Below are positions 1-9,533 of a stretch of DNA of 64,000 nucleotides, piece after piece. A program made the translations under genes and the position numbers. The DNA is taken from contig NZ_AP019807.1 in assembly GCF_007183175.1 (NCBI RefSeq), forward strand, positions 372,001 to 436,000, in the 5' to 3' direction. This stretch comes from Microbulbifer sp. GL-2. GTDB taxonomy: Bacteria > Pseudomonadota > Gammaproteobacteria > Pseudomonadales > Cellvibrionaceae. The notes under the pieces are model-generated. The model was not told the DNA's origin. It ran no database searches and saw only the letters and a program-made list of their open reading frames with translations. How positions within the stretch are numbered: position 1 is the stretch's first letter; every line of letters begins with the position of its first letter.

Positions 1-157
1 ACTGATAATATGTCTGGGTACTCTCCCAGCTCATACCACCTAACAATCCTATTTTCTTCACAAAAAAACCTTAAATGTAACTGGAGATATTTACTTTATT
101 TAGGGCCTACATAATTAACCACCAACAATGCCGCCACCTGAAACAGGAGTTGGTCTA

Positions 158-973
158 TTAGGAGTGCTTGGATACATCGAATGACATGCAGGAAGCTATA
201 AGGTTTCGTTTACTGAAATTATACCCCGATAGAATCCCCATTAAGCCTTCCCTACCGAGAAGCTTCCGAGTAATTTCTTTAAGAGGAAGCCCCTGTCGAC
301 TCAACTCTTGAGCTGCACTCGATAATTGCAACAAGTAGTCATATTTATCTTGCAACCGCTTCTTTCCATTTTCAACCAACCCTCGGTGCGGGCACAATAT
401 CAAATCAAAGTCATACTCCAGTACCTTGCGAATACTCTGCATCAATACTGGAATACTTTCATCTTTTCGCAGCAGTTTAAGGTGGCTGGCAACATAGAGA
501 TCGGCGGTAAATATCCAACCACGATCCTGCATCAGGTAGCAGGTCATGTCCTTGGCATGTCCTGGCGCCGGAATAGGAATGACTTGTTCACCAGCGATAC
601 GCAGATCCTGAGGTAACTCGGCAGCCTCAGCCAGTCCCGCAGCACCCCATATTAGCCTTTGCATCGGTGGGATACGAAAGCCACGCTTCAGTATTTCAAT
701 AGTGGCTTTTGGCGCTCGTGGCTGTATACCAGTAAGCTTGTAGATAGCGCCAGCATTACCACTGTGGTCTTCATGGTGATGTGTTATCAACAACTGTTTG
801 AATGGTTTGTTCTTTACAAACCATTTGACATATTTCCACTGATTGCTTGGGCCAGCATCAACAATAGTGTCTTTCAGGCGATAGACAATAAAAGTGGTAT
901 TAATTCCAAAGTCAAACCTGCCAACCCTTTGGGCATCCAGGTCTTTGTAGTCAAAAGAATCAATAACCGACAC
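158..973 (-). CDS. MBL-fold metallohydrolase (paralogue 1)
   Basis: Predicted zinc hydrolase of the metallo-beta-lactamase superfamily, 271 aa. The metal site is visible: HHHEDH at residues 65-70, a later PGHAKD histidine, the bridging Asp in FTADLY and a C-terminal CPHRG histidine. There is no signal peptide, so it is probably cytoplasmic; the substrate is unknown. A GTG start at 973 is preferred: a GGAGG lies 4-5 bases upstream, and the resulting N-terminus (MSVIDSF) lines up with MSVRESF of the paralogue at 11200-12024. A TTG at 988 is the alternative. The two copies are alike along their whole length. The gene stands alone on its strand, downstream of and separate from the redox operon. 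Confidence 0.8.
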   Translation of the reverse strand: MSVIDSFDYKDLDAQRVGRFDFGINTTFIVYRLKDTIVDAGPSNQWKYVKWFVKNKPFKQLLITHHHEDHSGNAGAIYKLTGIQPRAPKATIEILKRGFRIPPMQRLIWGAAGLAEAAELPQDLRIAGEQVIPIPAPGHAKDMTCYLMQDRGWIFTADLYVASHLKLLRKDESIPVLMQSIRKVLEYDFDLILCPHRGLVENGKKRLQDKYDYLLQLSSAAQELSRQGLPLKEITRKLLGREGLMGILSGYNFSKRNLIASCMSFDVSKHS

Positions 974-1157
974 ACGACCCTCCGACAACGAAAAGCAGCT
1001 ATAGAGGCCTCACCCAAGAAAAGGCAAATTGCGCCATTTAATTGGTTGCCCGTTTGGGATCCTTAAAAGAATTGATAACATCTCAGGGTACCTCCCAGGA
1101 ACCTTCCAACATCAAACCACACTCTAGGGTTCCGCCTCCTCGCATGCGGGAAGCCCG

Positions 1158-1661
1158 CTACTCAGTCAACTCCAGACGAAGCTTCAGTCCGAGTTTGGAT
1201 GTGGTTCCACTGGTAACCCAGGCGATCTTTCCATCACTCCCAACAATAACCATAGTCGGTGTAACCCTCACCCCCCAAAGCGCACTGGTTGCGCCCCCAG
1301 GATCATTAATGGTGGGAAACTTCAGGTTGTAGCGCTGCATATACTCTTCCACAACCTCCTCCGACCCCGACTGCATGGCAACACCAATAACCTGGTGCTC
1401 ACGGGCCAATTCGGAAATTTTCGGGGAAACGATGCGACAGTAGGGACACCAGGATGCCCAGAAATAGATAAGTACCGGCCCCTGGGCTGTCATCTGCTGT
1501 AAATCCAGAAGGTTACCGTGGAGTGTCCGACCTTTTAGGGGCGGCGCTTGCTCTTTGGGTATATCCCGCTGCTGATAATAAGCGACAGCTGTTGTCACCA
1601 GAATCGCCAGCAAGATAAAAATTGAAAACTTTCCCGCCAGCCGAAACCAATGATTTCGCAC
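1158..1661 (-). CDS. TlpA/ScsD-like membrane-anchored thioredoxin
   Basis: Protein-disulfide oxidoreductase of the TlpA/ScsD type, 167 aa. One N-terminal membrane segment (about residues 11-29) anchors a periplasmic thioredoxin fold whose active site is WASWCPYC (Cys72 and Cys75). The cis-Pro region reads RVTPTMV, as expected for the fold. The GTG at 1661 is preferred because AGGAG sits 8 bases upstream, whereas it abuts the GTG at 1670. It is the last gene of a three-gene minus-strand operon, 16 bases after the redoxin gene. Reduction by the DsbD/ScsB-like protein encoded first in the operon is inferred from family pairing. The Scs assignment is by resemblance only; no DsbA-type ScsC is present here. 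Confidence 0.82.
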   Translation of the reverse strand: MRNHWFRLAGKFSIFILLAILVTTAVAYYQQRDIPKEQAPPLKGRTLHGNLLDLQQMTAQGPVLIYFWASWCPYCRIVSPKISELAREHQVIGVAMQSGSEEVVEEYMQRYNLKFPTINDPGGATSALWGVRVTPTMVIVGSDGKIAWVTSGTTSKLGLKLRLELTE

Positions 1662-1677
1662 CTCGGTCACTCCTTCT

Positions 1678-2304
1678 TTAATACTTCACACTGCAACCAT
1701 AGGCCCTGGATGATGCACGCGAGATAGCTTCACCTTTCAGGGATGCATCTAAGGCAGCAGAGACATAGTTGTGGGAGCTGGCAATCACTGCCGGGCTGGC
1801 TGAGTCGTTATCATCAATTGCTCCTGCGTAGACTACTGTCCCCTGTGGATTAATAACAAACATATGTGGTGTTGTCTTTGCGCCATACGCACGGCCCATA
1901 TCGCCACCAGTGTCGAGCAGGAAAGGCCTACTGGCGTTTAAATTGTGGGATTTGGCTACTTTGAGCGCTCTGTCCGGCGCGAGATATCCCTGCTTGCCTT
2001 CCGCAGAGGAGATAACCGTCAACCATTTGACGCCTTGGTCAGTATATTTCTTCTGCAGGGACTGCATATTGCCACTCCCATAGTGTTTTTTTACGTAGGG
2101 ACAGTCCTTATTGAACCATTCAATCACCAACCACTGTCCCGTAAAATCCGTCAGTGAACTTTTATCCCCCTGCGCATCTATGACGGAGAAATCCGGAGCC
2201 TTTTCGCCGGGAACTGCTGCCGCCGAAACAATGGAAGAAAGCAGAGACAAAATAAATAGGCACCCCATCACCGCAAGACCGCGAGTACGAAAATTTACAT
2301 TCAT
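1678..2304 (-). CDS. Periplasmic redoxin with single active-site cysteine
   Basis: Thioredoxin-fold redoxin of the AhpC/TSA-like type, 208 aa. A signal peptide (about residues 10-30, ending near SAAAVPG) sends it to the periplasm. The active-site loop reads NKDCPYVKKHYG: Cys68 is present, but the second Cys of a CxxC is replaced by Val. The only other cysteine in the mature protein is Cys204, five residues from the end, which could act as a resolving residue. AAGGAG lies 8 bases before the ATG. It is the middle gene of the operon, 19 bases after the DsbD-like gene. The one-Cys active site suggests peroxidase or thiol-transfer chemistry rather than classical disulfide exchange; that is inference. 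Confidence 0.8.
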   Translation of the reverse strand: MNVNFRTRGLAVMGCLFILSLLSSIVSAAAVPGEKAPDFSVIDAQGDKSSLTDFTGQWLVIEWFNKDCPYVKKHYGSGNMQSLQKKYTDQGVKWLTVISSAEGKQGYLAPDRALKVAKSHNLNASRPFLLDTGGDMGRAYGAKTTPHMFVINPQGTVVYAGAIDDNDSASPAVIASSHNYVSAALDASLKGEAISRASSRAYGCSVKY

Positions 2305-2323
2305 AGCCAGTTCTCCTTTCTAT

Positions 2324-4336
2324 TCAGTTTTTATTGCCATTAAATAAATCGGTGATCATAGATTCCTGCAGTATCTGAGGTAGAAGTTGTGGCTCTTTCG
2401 AGCCTGCTGGATACCAGGCATATACTGGCACTGAATTACGCCCCAAAGCAGCCAGGCTTTCAGTAATTTCCGGGTCCTGTCTGGTCCAATCCGCACGCAG
2501 TAGTAAAACCTTATTCATTTGAAATAACTGCTGCACTTCAGATGTATCCAATACCAGTTTTTTATTTACTTGGCAGGTAATACACCATGCCGCAGTGTAG
2601 TCAATGAATACTGGACGCCCCACTTCCAGAGCCTGCTCTAACAGCAACCGGTCATACTCCTGCCAGCTGACAATATCCCCTGACGCTTCTCCATTCCCCC
2701 GATTCAAAGCCAAGTAGCCAGTCACCAAAAAGATCAATAGCAGCACCCATGCACAGATACGACCAAAGCGGGAAAAATTGTATCCGAGCCATAGGACAAA
2801 AGTGATCGCCAATAACAATAAAGCACCGATTAGCCAACCACCCTCGCCGAGCATCCGCCCCAGTACCCATAGCAGCCAGATTACAGTGGCGTAGAGGGGA
2901 AAAGCCAGGAACTGACGCAGCTTTTCCATCCAGGGACCCGGCTTCGGCAACCGATTCAAAAGTACGGGGCTGGCACAGAGCAAAACAAATGGAGCCGCAA
3001 GCCCTACTCCGAGACCCAGAAAAATTAATATTGCCTCAACGGCTGGTAGTATCGCCGCAGTGCCCAATGCAACTCCCATAAAGGGCCCTGTACATGGCGC
3101 AGCTACAAACACCGCCAACACACCTGTGGCGAAGGTGCCTCCACGGCTGACTCCTGCAAGGTTCACCAGTCGATGTCCAAACTCGAACACACCACTGAAA
3201 GACAGGGCCATTAACCAAAACAATAAAATTAAACCCATTACCACAGGGGCAGACTGTAGCTGAAATCCCCAGCCAATAGCCGCCCCCCAGGCTCGAAGCA
3301 CCAAAAGCAGGACTCCCAGCACCGCAAAAGTTGTAAGGACTCCAGCAGCATACAGGAGTCCTTCACGCAGCCTTCCACTGTCACTATGTCCCTCCCTGAC
3401 CAAGCCCAACAACTTGATAGACAGTACGGGAAACACACAGGGCATCAGGTTCAAAATAATCCCACCCGCCAGGGCGGCCAGGATTAACAACCACAAGGGG
3501 CGCTGCGGTGCCTCAGGCATAGCCGCGCCAAAAGCAACCCTATCCAACTGCCAGGCACGGCTACCATCACTTAAGACAAAACCGGCTGTTTCACTTAGCG
3601 CGGCACCGGGCAGGCGCTCAAAGATATAATCCAGGGTCCCGCCTTCCCGCTGTAGTTTCGGCTTGGCACCCGTAAACAGATCGCCATTGAGGGGGAAGAC
3701 CTCGGGTGGTTTAGCTGTCCCCGCCATTTGCAGCAAAAGGTGTATCCGCTCCTCTCCCTGTGCCGAGAGAGAGACCGGTAGCCAGGGACTTTGGACGCCC
3801 GGCAGAGGAATTTTTTCAGCGAAGTAATCCCTCAGAGCCAGGTCTGCCGGTAGCCAAGGCGCCGTATCAGCTATTGGGCGAGACAATGTCATAGTGCCAA
3901 AACCAGGGATGCACTCAATCTTACACACCAACCATTCCAGCTCCACAGTGAGGGAAACCACCTTTGTTCCCTGCTTTGGAGTTATATCGAAGAGATAGGC
4001 AACATTGCCCGCATACCCGAGGTTGGTTAAATGCTCAATCTTCAGACGAACAGGAAATGGCCATTCGATGGGCCCTACCCTGGCCCCATCTGGCTTTATT
4101 CTGAAACGTGGTGCTGCACCCGAGTCTCCCGGATTACGCCAATACACATGCCAGCCGGGATCCACTTCGAAATAGAAGCCAAGTTTTTCGCTGGCTTGCG
4201 CCGTAAAACTTGCTGGCGCTAACCAACGGACGGTGACATGCTCCCCAGAAGTGCTTTCCTGAGCCACGGTCTGAGCTACACCCATTAAGAGCAACAAACC
4301 CAGAACATATATCGGAAACTTCCTCATATCGATCAA
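2324..4336 (-). CDS. DsbD/ScsB-like transmembrane thiol reductase
   Basis: Inner-membrane electron carrier moving reducing equivalents from cytoplasmic thioredoxin to periplasmic thiol proteins, 670 aa. Order: signal peptide (residues 4-25), N-terminal periplasmic domain with a CKIEC pair, a central block of about eight membrane helices containing the paired cysteines in LMPCVFP (near 298) and APCTGPF (near 414), and a C-terminal periplasmic thioredoxin domain with AAWCITC (near 582-586). This three-part architecture defines DsbD. The long N-terminal domain and the small-thioredoxin neighbours make it closer to ScsB than to housekeeping DsbD. The start is TTG at 4336, with GAGG 8 bases upstream; ATG at 4327 is possible. 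First gene of the redox operon. Confidence 0.85.
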   Translation of the reverse strand: MIDMRKFPIYVLGLLLLMGVAQTVAQESTSGEHVTVRWLAPASFTAQASEKLGFYFEVDPGWHVYWRNPGDSGAAPRFRIKPDGARVGPIEWPFPVRLKIEHLTNLGYAGNVAYLFDITPKQGTKVVSLTVELEWLVCKIECIPGFGTMTLSRPIADTAPWLPADLALRDYFAEKIPLPGVQSPWLPVSLSAQGEERIHLLLQMAGTAKPPEVFPLNGDLFTGAKPKLQREGGTLDYIFERLPGAALSETAGFVLSDGSRAWQLDRVAFGAAMPEAPQRPLWLLILAALAGGIILNLMPCVFPVLSIKLLGLVREGHSDSGRLREGLLYAAGVLTTFAVLGVLLLVLRAWGAAIGWGFQLQSAPVVMGLILLFWLMALSFSGVFEFGHRLVNLAGVSRGGTFATGVLAVFVAAPCTGPFMGVALGTAAILPAVEAILIFLGLGVGLAAPFVLLCASPVLLNRLPKPGPWMEKLRQFLAFPLYATVIWLLWVLGRMLGEGGWLIGALLLLAITFVLWLGYNFSRFGRICAWVLLLIFLVTGYLALNRGNGEASGDIVSWQEYDRLLLEQALEVGRPVFIDYTAAWCITCQVNKKLVLDTSEVQQLFQMNKVLLLRADWTRQDPEITESLAALGRNSVPVYAWYPAGSKEPQLLPQILQESMITDLFNGNKN

Positions 4337-4413
4337 AGAGCTCGCCTCTCAGTGGCAATATTCCAGGAATTATTACAACACTATACTCTGTATCTCAGGG
4401 ATTAAATCACAAG

Positions 4414-5293
4414 ATGGACAAGACCGAGTGGGAATCTGGCATGCAGATACTGCAAATGAAAGATGGTCGCAAGCTTGCCTACGATGTTTACGGCGATCCC
4501 AACGGTATTCCGGTAATTTTTAATCATGGCTTCTCCGACTCCAGATTAATTCGCAACCCCGATAACACCCTGACAGCCTCCCTGGGAGTTCGAGTGATCG
4601 CCGCTGACCAGCCAGGGGTTGGTGGTTCCTCTCCTTTTAGAGGTCGCAAGATGGTGGACTGGGGAAATGATATGGAAGCACTGGCCAACTTTCTCCAGAT
4701 AGATCAGTTTTCTGTAGTCGGGCATTCGGGGGCGGCCCTCATGCCCTCTCTATTGCCTACCGACTTCCAGAAAGAGTTACCAAAATCTCCCTGGCCTCTC
4801 CAGTAGTACCGCTTGGTGAAACGGGAATGCCAAGGCTATTAAAGAACAAGGATCTGAAATTAATAGCCAGACTCCACAAATTTCCATTCCTTATAAAATG
4901 GATGTGCAGCTTTTCAGCACGCAGTGCAACCAGGAATATCAATCGCTTTATGCTGATGTGTGCTCGGGACGACCCCTCGGATGCAGACATCCTGCTTCAA
5001 GACCCAAAGCAAAAAGCCATGTTTGAGGCATCTTTCACCGCTGGCATGGCCCAGGGGGGGAAGGCCTCTATGAAATGATTATGGCACTTTGGGACTGGGG
5101 CTTTGAGCTGGAAAATATTAAAACCCCCGTAAAGATTTTTTACGGTGACGCTGATGAGATCATTGACATTAAAATGCCAAAAAAATTGCACGATAAATTA
5201 CCAAACAGCAGCATACATACCTGGCCCGGAGTAGGCCACTATGGATTCGTGCGCAGGGACTGCTGGGCAGAGCTATTAAAAGCCTGCATTTAA
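4414..5293 (+). pseudogene. Alpha/beta hydrolase, two frameshifts
   Basis: The three reading frames together spell one alpha/beta-hydrolase of about 293 aa. Frame one ends after the nucleophile elbow (GHSG), frame two carries the cap region, and frame three the acid and histidine (GDADEIID, then PGVGHYG). Both shifts are -1 and both lie in G runs: G5 at 4728-4732 and G7 at 5054-5060. Adding one G to each run restores an open frame, the first giving GHSGGGPHALSIAY. The gene is either newly inactivated or the assembly has under-called two homopolymers. ATG at 4414 and ATG at 4441 are both possible starts. It is convergent with the glycosyltransferase at 5332-6360. Confidence 0.8.
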
Positions 5294-5331
5294 ACGTTTA
5301 AACTTATTCTCTTACAGAAATCACTGATAGA

Positions 5332-6360
5332 CTAAAACTCAACAGCAGCCGGTTGCTCCATCCTGGCCGGCACCAGACTGGAAATAAAGTCCTCTGTAGC
5401 CACGTCCCAAGTAAACGTTCTGGCATGAGCAATACAGTCTTCCCCATTGAGTAACAGTGCTCGCTTGATGGCCACTTTAAGATCTTCATGCAAGACGCCA
5501 ACAGGGGCATTGCCAATAATATCTTTTGGCCCAGTGACCGGATAAGCGGCAACAGGTAAACCACAAGCCAGCGCTTCCAGATTCACCAGACCAAAGGTAT
5601 CTGTTAAAGAAGGGAACACAAAAACATCCGCACCGCTATAACATTCCGTCAGTTTCTCACCTTCACGCACGCCAAGATAAACAGCTGCGGGAAACTTTCT
5701 TTTTAATGCATTTAATTGGGGACCGTCACCAACAATCACCTTGGTCCCCGGCAAGTCAATGGATAAAAATCTATCGAGTGATTTCTCTATGGCTACGCGC
5801 CCTACATTCAGCATAATTGGCCTGGGAAGGTCCTCAAAAATAGTTGTCTGAACAGGCCTGAATTTTTCCAACTCAACGCCTCTACGCCAGTAGCAAACAC
5901 GAGTAATCCCCATAATTTTTGCTTCACTAGCCATACCATCTGTGGTTACCATTGTCTGTGCAGCCGACTGGTGAAATCGAAGCAACAGGTTATGCAGCCA
6001 GCTCACAGGTATTTTATATCGAATAGAAACATACTCTGAAAGTCTGGAAAGCCAAGAGGTTGTGAACCTTAACCCCCTCTGTTTGCAGTAACCACGCACC
6101 GCCCAACCTACTGGCCCCTCTGTCATTATATGAATTGCGTCTGGAGAAAAATCATCCACAATTCTGGCAACTCGCCGCCCAGGAAAAACCGCTATTTTCA
6201 CTTCCTGGTATCCTGGCCATGGAAATGCAGTACAATCATCCGCAGATAAAATTCTAACTTCATGCCCACGTTTCTTAAGCTCCCTGTAGGTCTTATCAAG
6301 GACGCGGGAAACACCATTGAGCTGCTGCGGATAGGTATCCGTGGCAATTAATATCTTCAT
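5332..6360 (-). CDS. Glycosyltransferase family 4 (GT-B fold)
   Basis: Retaining GT-B glycosyltransferase, 342 aa, resembling bacterial mannosyl- and glucosyltransferases of the GT4 type. The N-terminal half has the acceptor-side motif LNGVSRVL near the start. The C-terminal half has NVGRVAIEKSLD (the usual GRLxxEKG nucleotide-sugar loop) and the family signature, here DTFGLVNLE, so the first acid of the E-x7-E pair is Asp instead of Glu. The ATG at 6360 is chosen because GGGG lies 9 bases upstream; a TTG at 6369 abuts the same G run. No other polysaccharide or lipid glycosylation gene lies nearby, so the acceptor cannot be guessed. Confidence 0.85.
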   Translation of the reverse strand: MKILIATDTYPQQLNGVSRVLDKTYRELKKRGHEVRILSADDCTAFPWPGYQEVKIAVFPGRRVARIVDDFSPDAIHIMTEGPVGWAVRGYCKQRGLRFTTSWLSRLSEYVSIRYKIPVSWLHNLLLRFHQSAAQTMVTTDGMASEAKIMGITRVCYWRRGVELEKFRPVQTTIFEDLPRPIMLNVGRVAIEKSLDRFLSIDLPGTKVIVGDGPQLNALKRKFPAAVYLGVREGEKLTECYSGADVFVFPSLTDTFGLVNLEALACGLPVAAYPVTGPKDIIGNAPVGVLHEDLKVAIKRALLLNGEDCIAHARTFTWDVATEDFISSLVPARMEQPAAVEF

Positions 6361-7809
6361 ACCTGACAACCCCTAACAACAGCAAACGACAATATATCCA
6401 TTTAAGCTCCAACACTTCCCTTGCAACACATCTCCAGGTCAACAGCTATCACTATGATTTATCGGACATTTTTCTGATTACAGAATGAACTTTCTTCTTG
6501 ATACGCTCTTTGAGCTTCATACAGTTAACTATTGCTGAGCACACACCCAGCGTAGAAAAACCATTACACTTAATCAGCATTGCTAGACATTTATTTCATG
6601 ACTATCAATCTGAAAAAAGCCTGCATTCAAAAAACTGCAAGAAAGAAACATGAGAAGCGACCTTTAAACAATGAAAATAAAGGCTTCTACTCTTCACATA
6701 TATATGATTACTTGACTGCGACTCACCTTAATGCAACAAAAAAATGACCAAACATAAATCTCACCCTCCTCAACCATCAGAAACACACCCACAAGAAGCT
6801 AAACCAGCCTTTAAAATAATAATCAATACTGAATTGTGAAAATTAAACAATCCACCTATTATTTTATTCACCTCACTGATCGCTAAGGAGCACACAATAA
6901 ACCCATAATGAGCAATCAGCGCCTATTACGCTCACGCAACTATAGCAGCCATGGCAATATTAACTATCTCACTCTTTGTATATTGAAATATATGGCAGGC
7001 TAGACTTAACAGGCGCCAATAAGAGGAATTTAGCGCCAAATTCATTCACATCGACCTAACGCCCAAGAATCTCCAGAGCTCCCTCCATGATAAAGGCAGA
7101 TAACAAATGGAAAGAGTGCCAATCAACCCAAAACAAGACGCTTAAATGAACTCAAGAAAAGAACACGAAAACAATATAAATCGAATAATGATATACAACT
7201 GAAAGTTACCCATACTTTAAAAATTATCCATTACAAAAATTAAAAACATGAATTTAATAATAAAATCGCCAGCTTAAACCCCTATCCGAACTGCTTACAC
7301 AGTTATATTTTGGCGCTCAGGGAGAACACAGAAATGTGGCAGATTTCCTAATGTCACCAAATCACAATTTCATTTCCCAGGAAATATTTCATGAGCAACC
7401 GGGAACTCCTGGCCAGTAAACGGCAACTAAGAAACACCAAACAACAACATACCTGTGCAAAAACACAGTGGGTTATGGGCAAAAATAAATACTCGGGATT
7501 TATTTCTGGGCGACAGGAACAAGGTTAAACCTGCTAAGCGGGCTTACAAGCCTCCTCTGTTTACTTCCCGACTTTTTGAGCCTCTGGTTACGAAATTTGG
7601 TATACACATGACCAGCATGGATGCGTTTTAATTCTATTAAAATATGCCTTATGAGACTTATGTATTCCATTTAATAATTTTAGTTAGCATAAACTTCTTT
7701 TGCTGACTGGGCCGCCAAAGTGGTGCTTATTACGAAGTCTCCTTGATCGCATATTGGCATAGGCAGTATTGCTCCATTCGCGTCCAACAAGTACCGGGAG
7801 ATATAATCA
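6361..7809. other. AT-rich intergenic region, no gene seen
   Basis: About 1.45 kb with no convincing open frame, RNA gene or long repeat on either strand. Base composition is clearly more AT-rich than the flanking genes. It must contain the promoter of the glycosyltransferase on one side and of the di-heme oxidoreductase at 7810 on the other. A short frame starting at 6908 (31 codons, ATG preceded by TAAGGAG at some distance) has no recognisable character and was not called. Confidence 0.6.
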
Positions 7810-9438
7810 ATGATTTCTAAAAAGAACCTATTGCCTATTTTCATAGCAATATCCGCCCTCATGTTTGTATCAACTCCGGTTCTTGCAGACTTCGGTTCCA
7901 AGCACGATAAAAATCGAGTACCTAAAAATGCAAGAAAACCCCTTAGAAAACCCAGGCAACAACCCTACGACTTCAGTGAAATTTTTAATACGGTTCGAAT
8001 TCTTGAGGCCGGTGCTGTAGAGGTACATCTTGGGGGGCATATTAACCAGGCCGAGCTTGAAGCTATGGACCCTCTGGAAGCCTATATACAAGCTTTTGAA
8101 GAAGGGGACGAGCTATTCGAAATAAATTACAACGCACTGGATGGAGTGGGAGTCAACGTGGGCAATGGCAAGCGCTTTACCAGCTTTCCACGACCAGATT
8201 TAAGAGGCCCGATGGCTTGGGCAAACATCCTGCCACACAGGGCCACCGGCCCCAATGGCGACTCCTGTATCAGCTGCCACAATGTTCCCGTCGCCGACGG
8301 TGGCGGCGGTGTAAATGACAATGTAATTCGCATGGACCCGGAACGTAAGCAAAAGGGCTTTATCGAACGCCAGTCACCGCACTTGTTTGGAATGGGTGCG
8401 GTACAGCTGGTAGCCGAGGAAATGACAACCGAGCTACACACATTACGAGATGAGGCTGTCATTGAAAGTTGTGACTCAGAGCAGGACAGCACTGTAGAGA
8501 TGGTGGCCAAGGGAGTCAGTTTTGGCCAGGTTCAGGTGTCCTGTGAGGAAGTTAATTACGATAATCTGGTCGGCATAGATACAGACCTGGTTGTTCGTCC
8601 ATTTGAGTGGAAAGGATTGACAGGCTTTGTTCGCGCCTTTGTTCGTGGAGCCGCTCACCAAGAATTGGGAATGCAGGCCACTGAGCTGGTTGGCGATGCA
8701 GACAGTGACTTTGATTCTGTGAATAATGAACTCAGTGTGGGAGATATCACCGCACTGGCAATCTACAATGCAGCCCAACCCCGCCCTGTTACTAAGATAG
8801 AGCTGAATAGTGTGATCAACACACTCAGTGAGGAGGAACAGGACACCTATGGCCTCCCTCTCAGTGAATCCGATATCTCCAGCATTCAAAATGGCGAAGA
8901 GATCTTCAACTCTATCGATTGTGCCTCCTGCCACAGCCCGGAAATGGAAGTGGCCTCCCCGGTATTTTATGAGCCGTCTAAGCATGCAAGCTTCCGTGAT
9001 GAGACTTACCCAGCCGGAGATATTGCTGGGCTACCCGCAAAATCCCTGCAGTTCAACCTGTTAACCGATATCCTCGACAATCCCCAGGAGCTAGCATCAG
9101 GCCAGACTCTGGGCCAGTTTGAGGAGTCTGAAAACGGCGGCGCTATTATTCGCATGTATGGTGACCTCAAACGCCACGATATGGGCAGAGCCATGGCGGA
9201 GGAGTTCGACGAAGGCAATGTGGGGGCTTCGGTGTTCCTGACGGAAAATCTCTGGGGAGTTGGCTCCACCGCACCTTACTTGCACGATGGACGAGCCACA
9301 ACCATGACCGAAGCCATTCTCTATCACGGCGGCGAAGCGGAATCCAGCAAAGCGCTGTTTAATGACCTGAGCGATGCGGAAAAAGCCAACCTGCTGAGCT
9401 TCCTTGATAACCTGGTGCTCTACCTAGCACCCGAATAG
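7810..9438 (+). CDS. Di-heme oxidoreductase (DUF1111 / putative thiol oxidoreductase)
   Basis: Exported c-type cytochrome of the di-heme oxidoreductase family, 542 aa. A signal peptide (residues 1-26, ending STPVLA) is followed by a domain with two haem-binding CxxCH motifs, CISCH at 153-157 and CASCH at 371-375. The C-terminal stretch with LWGVGSTAPYLHDGRA and the ILYHGGEA segment is typical of PF06537. The electron donor or substrate is unknown for this family. GGGAG lies 9 bases before the ATG. The gene is monocistronic, preceded by the long AT-rich gap and convergent with the GFA-family gene. Maturation would need the cytochrome c assembly machinery, which is not in this window. Confidence 0.86.
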   Translation: MISKKNLLPIFIAISALMFVSTPVLADFGSKHDKNRVPKNARKPLRKPRQQPYDFSEIFNTVRILEAGAVEVHLGGHINQAELEAMDPLEAYIQAFEEGDELFEINYNALDGVGVNVGNGKRFTSFPRPDLRGPMAWANILPHRATGPNGDSCISCHNVPVADGGGGVNDNVIRMDPERKQKGFIERQSPHLFGMGAVQLVAEEMTTELHTLRDEAVIESCDSEQDSTVEMVAKGVSFGQVQVSCEEVNYDNLVGIDTDLVVRPFEWKGLTGFVRAFVRGAAHQELGMQATELVGDADSDFDSVNNELSVGDITALAIYNAAQPRPVTKIELNSVINTLSEEEQDTYGLPLSESDISSIQNGEEIFNSIDCASCHSPEMEVASPVFYEPSKHASFRDETYPAGDIAGLPAKSLQFNLLTDILDNPQELASGQTLGQFEESENGGAIIRMYGDLKRHDMGRAMAEEFDEGNVGASVFLTENLWGVGSTAPYLHDGRATTMTEAILYHGGEAESSKALFNDLSDAEKANLLSFLDNLVLYLAPE

Positions 9439-9533
9439 TATAACCAGAACAATATGATGCGGCTGGGCGGCCAATGGCTCGCCCCGCGCCTTTCATCAAA
9501 CTGTTTTTACTTCCCCTATTACTGCATCAATAC

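Noticed and set aside
5289..5302. 14-bp palindrome TTTAAACGTTTAAA at the hydrolase stop
   Set aside because: Short, AT-rich and includes the stop codon; too weak to call an operator or terminator.
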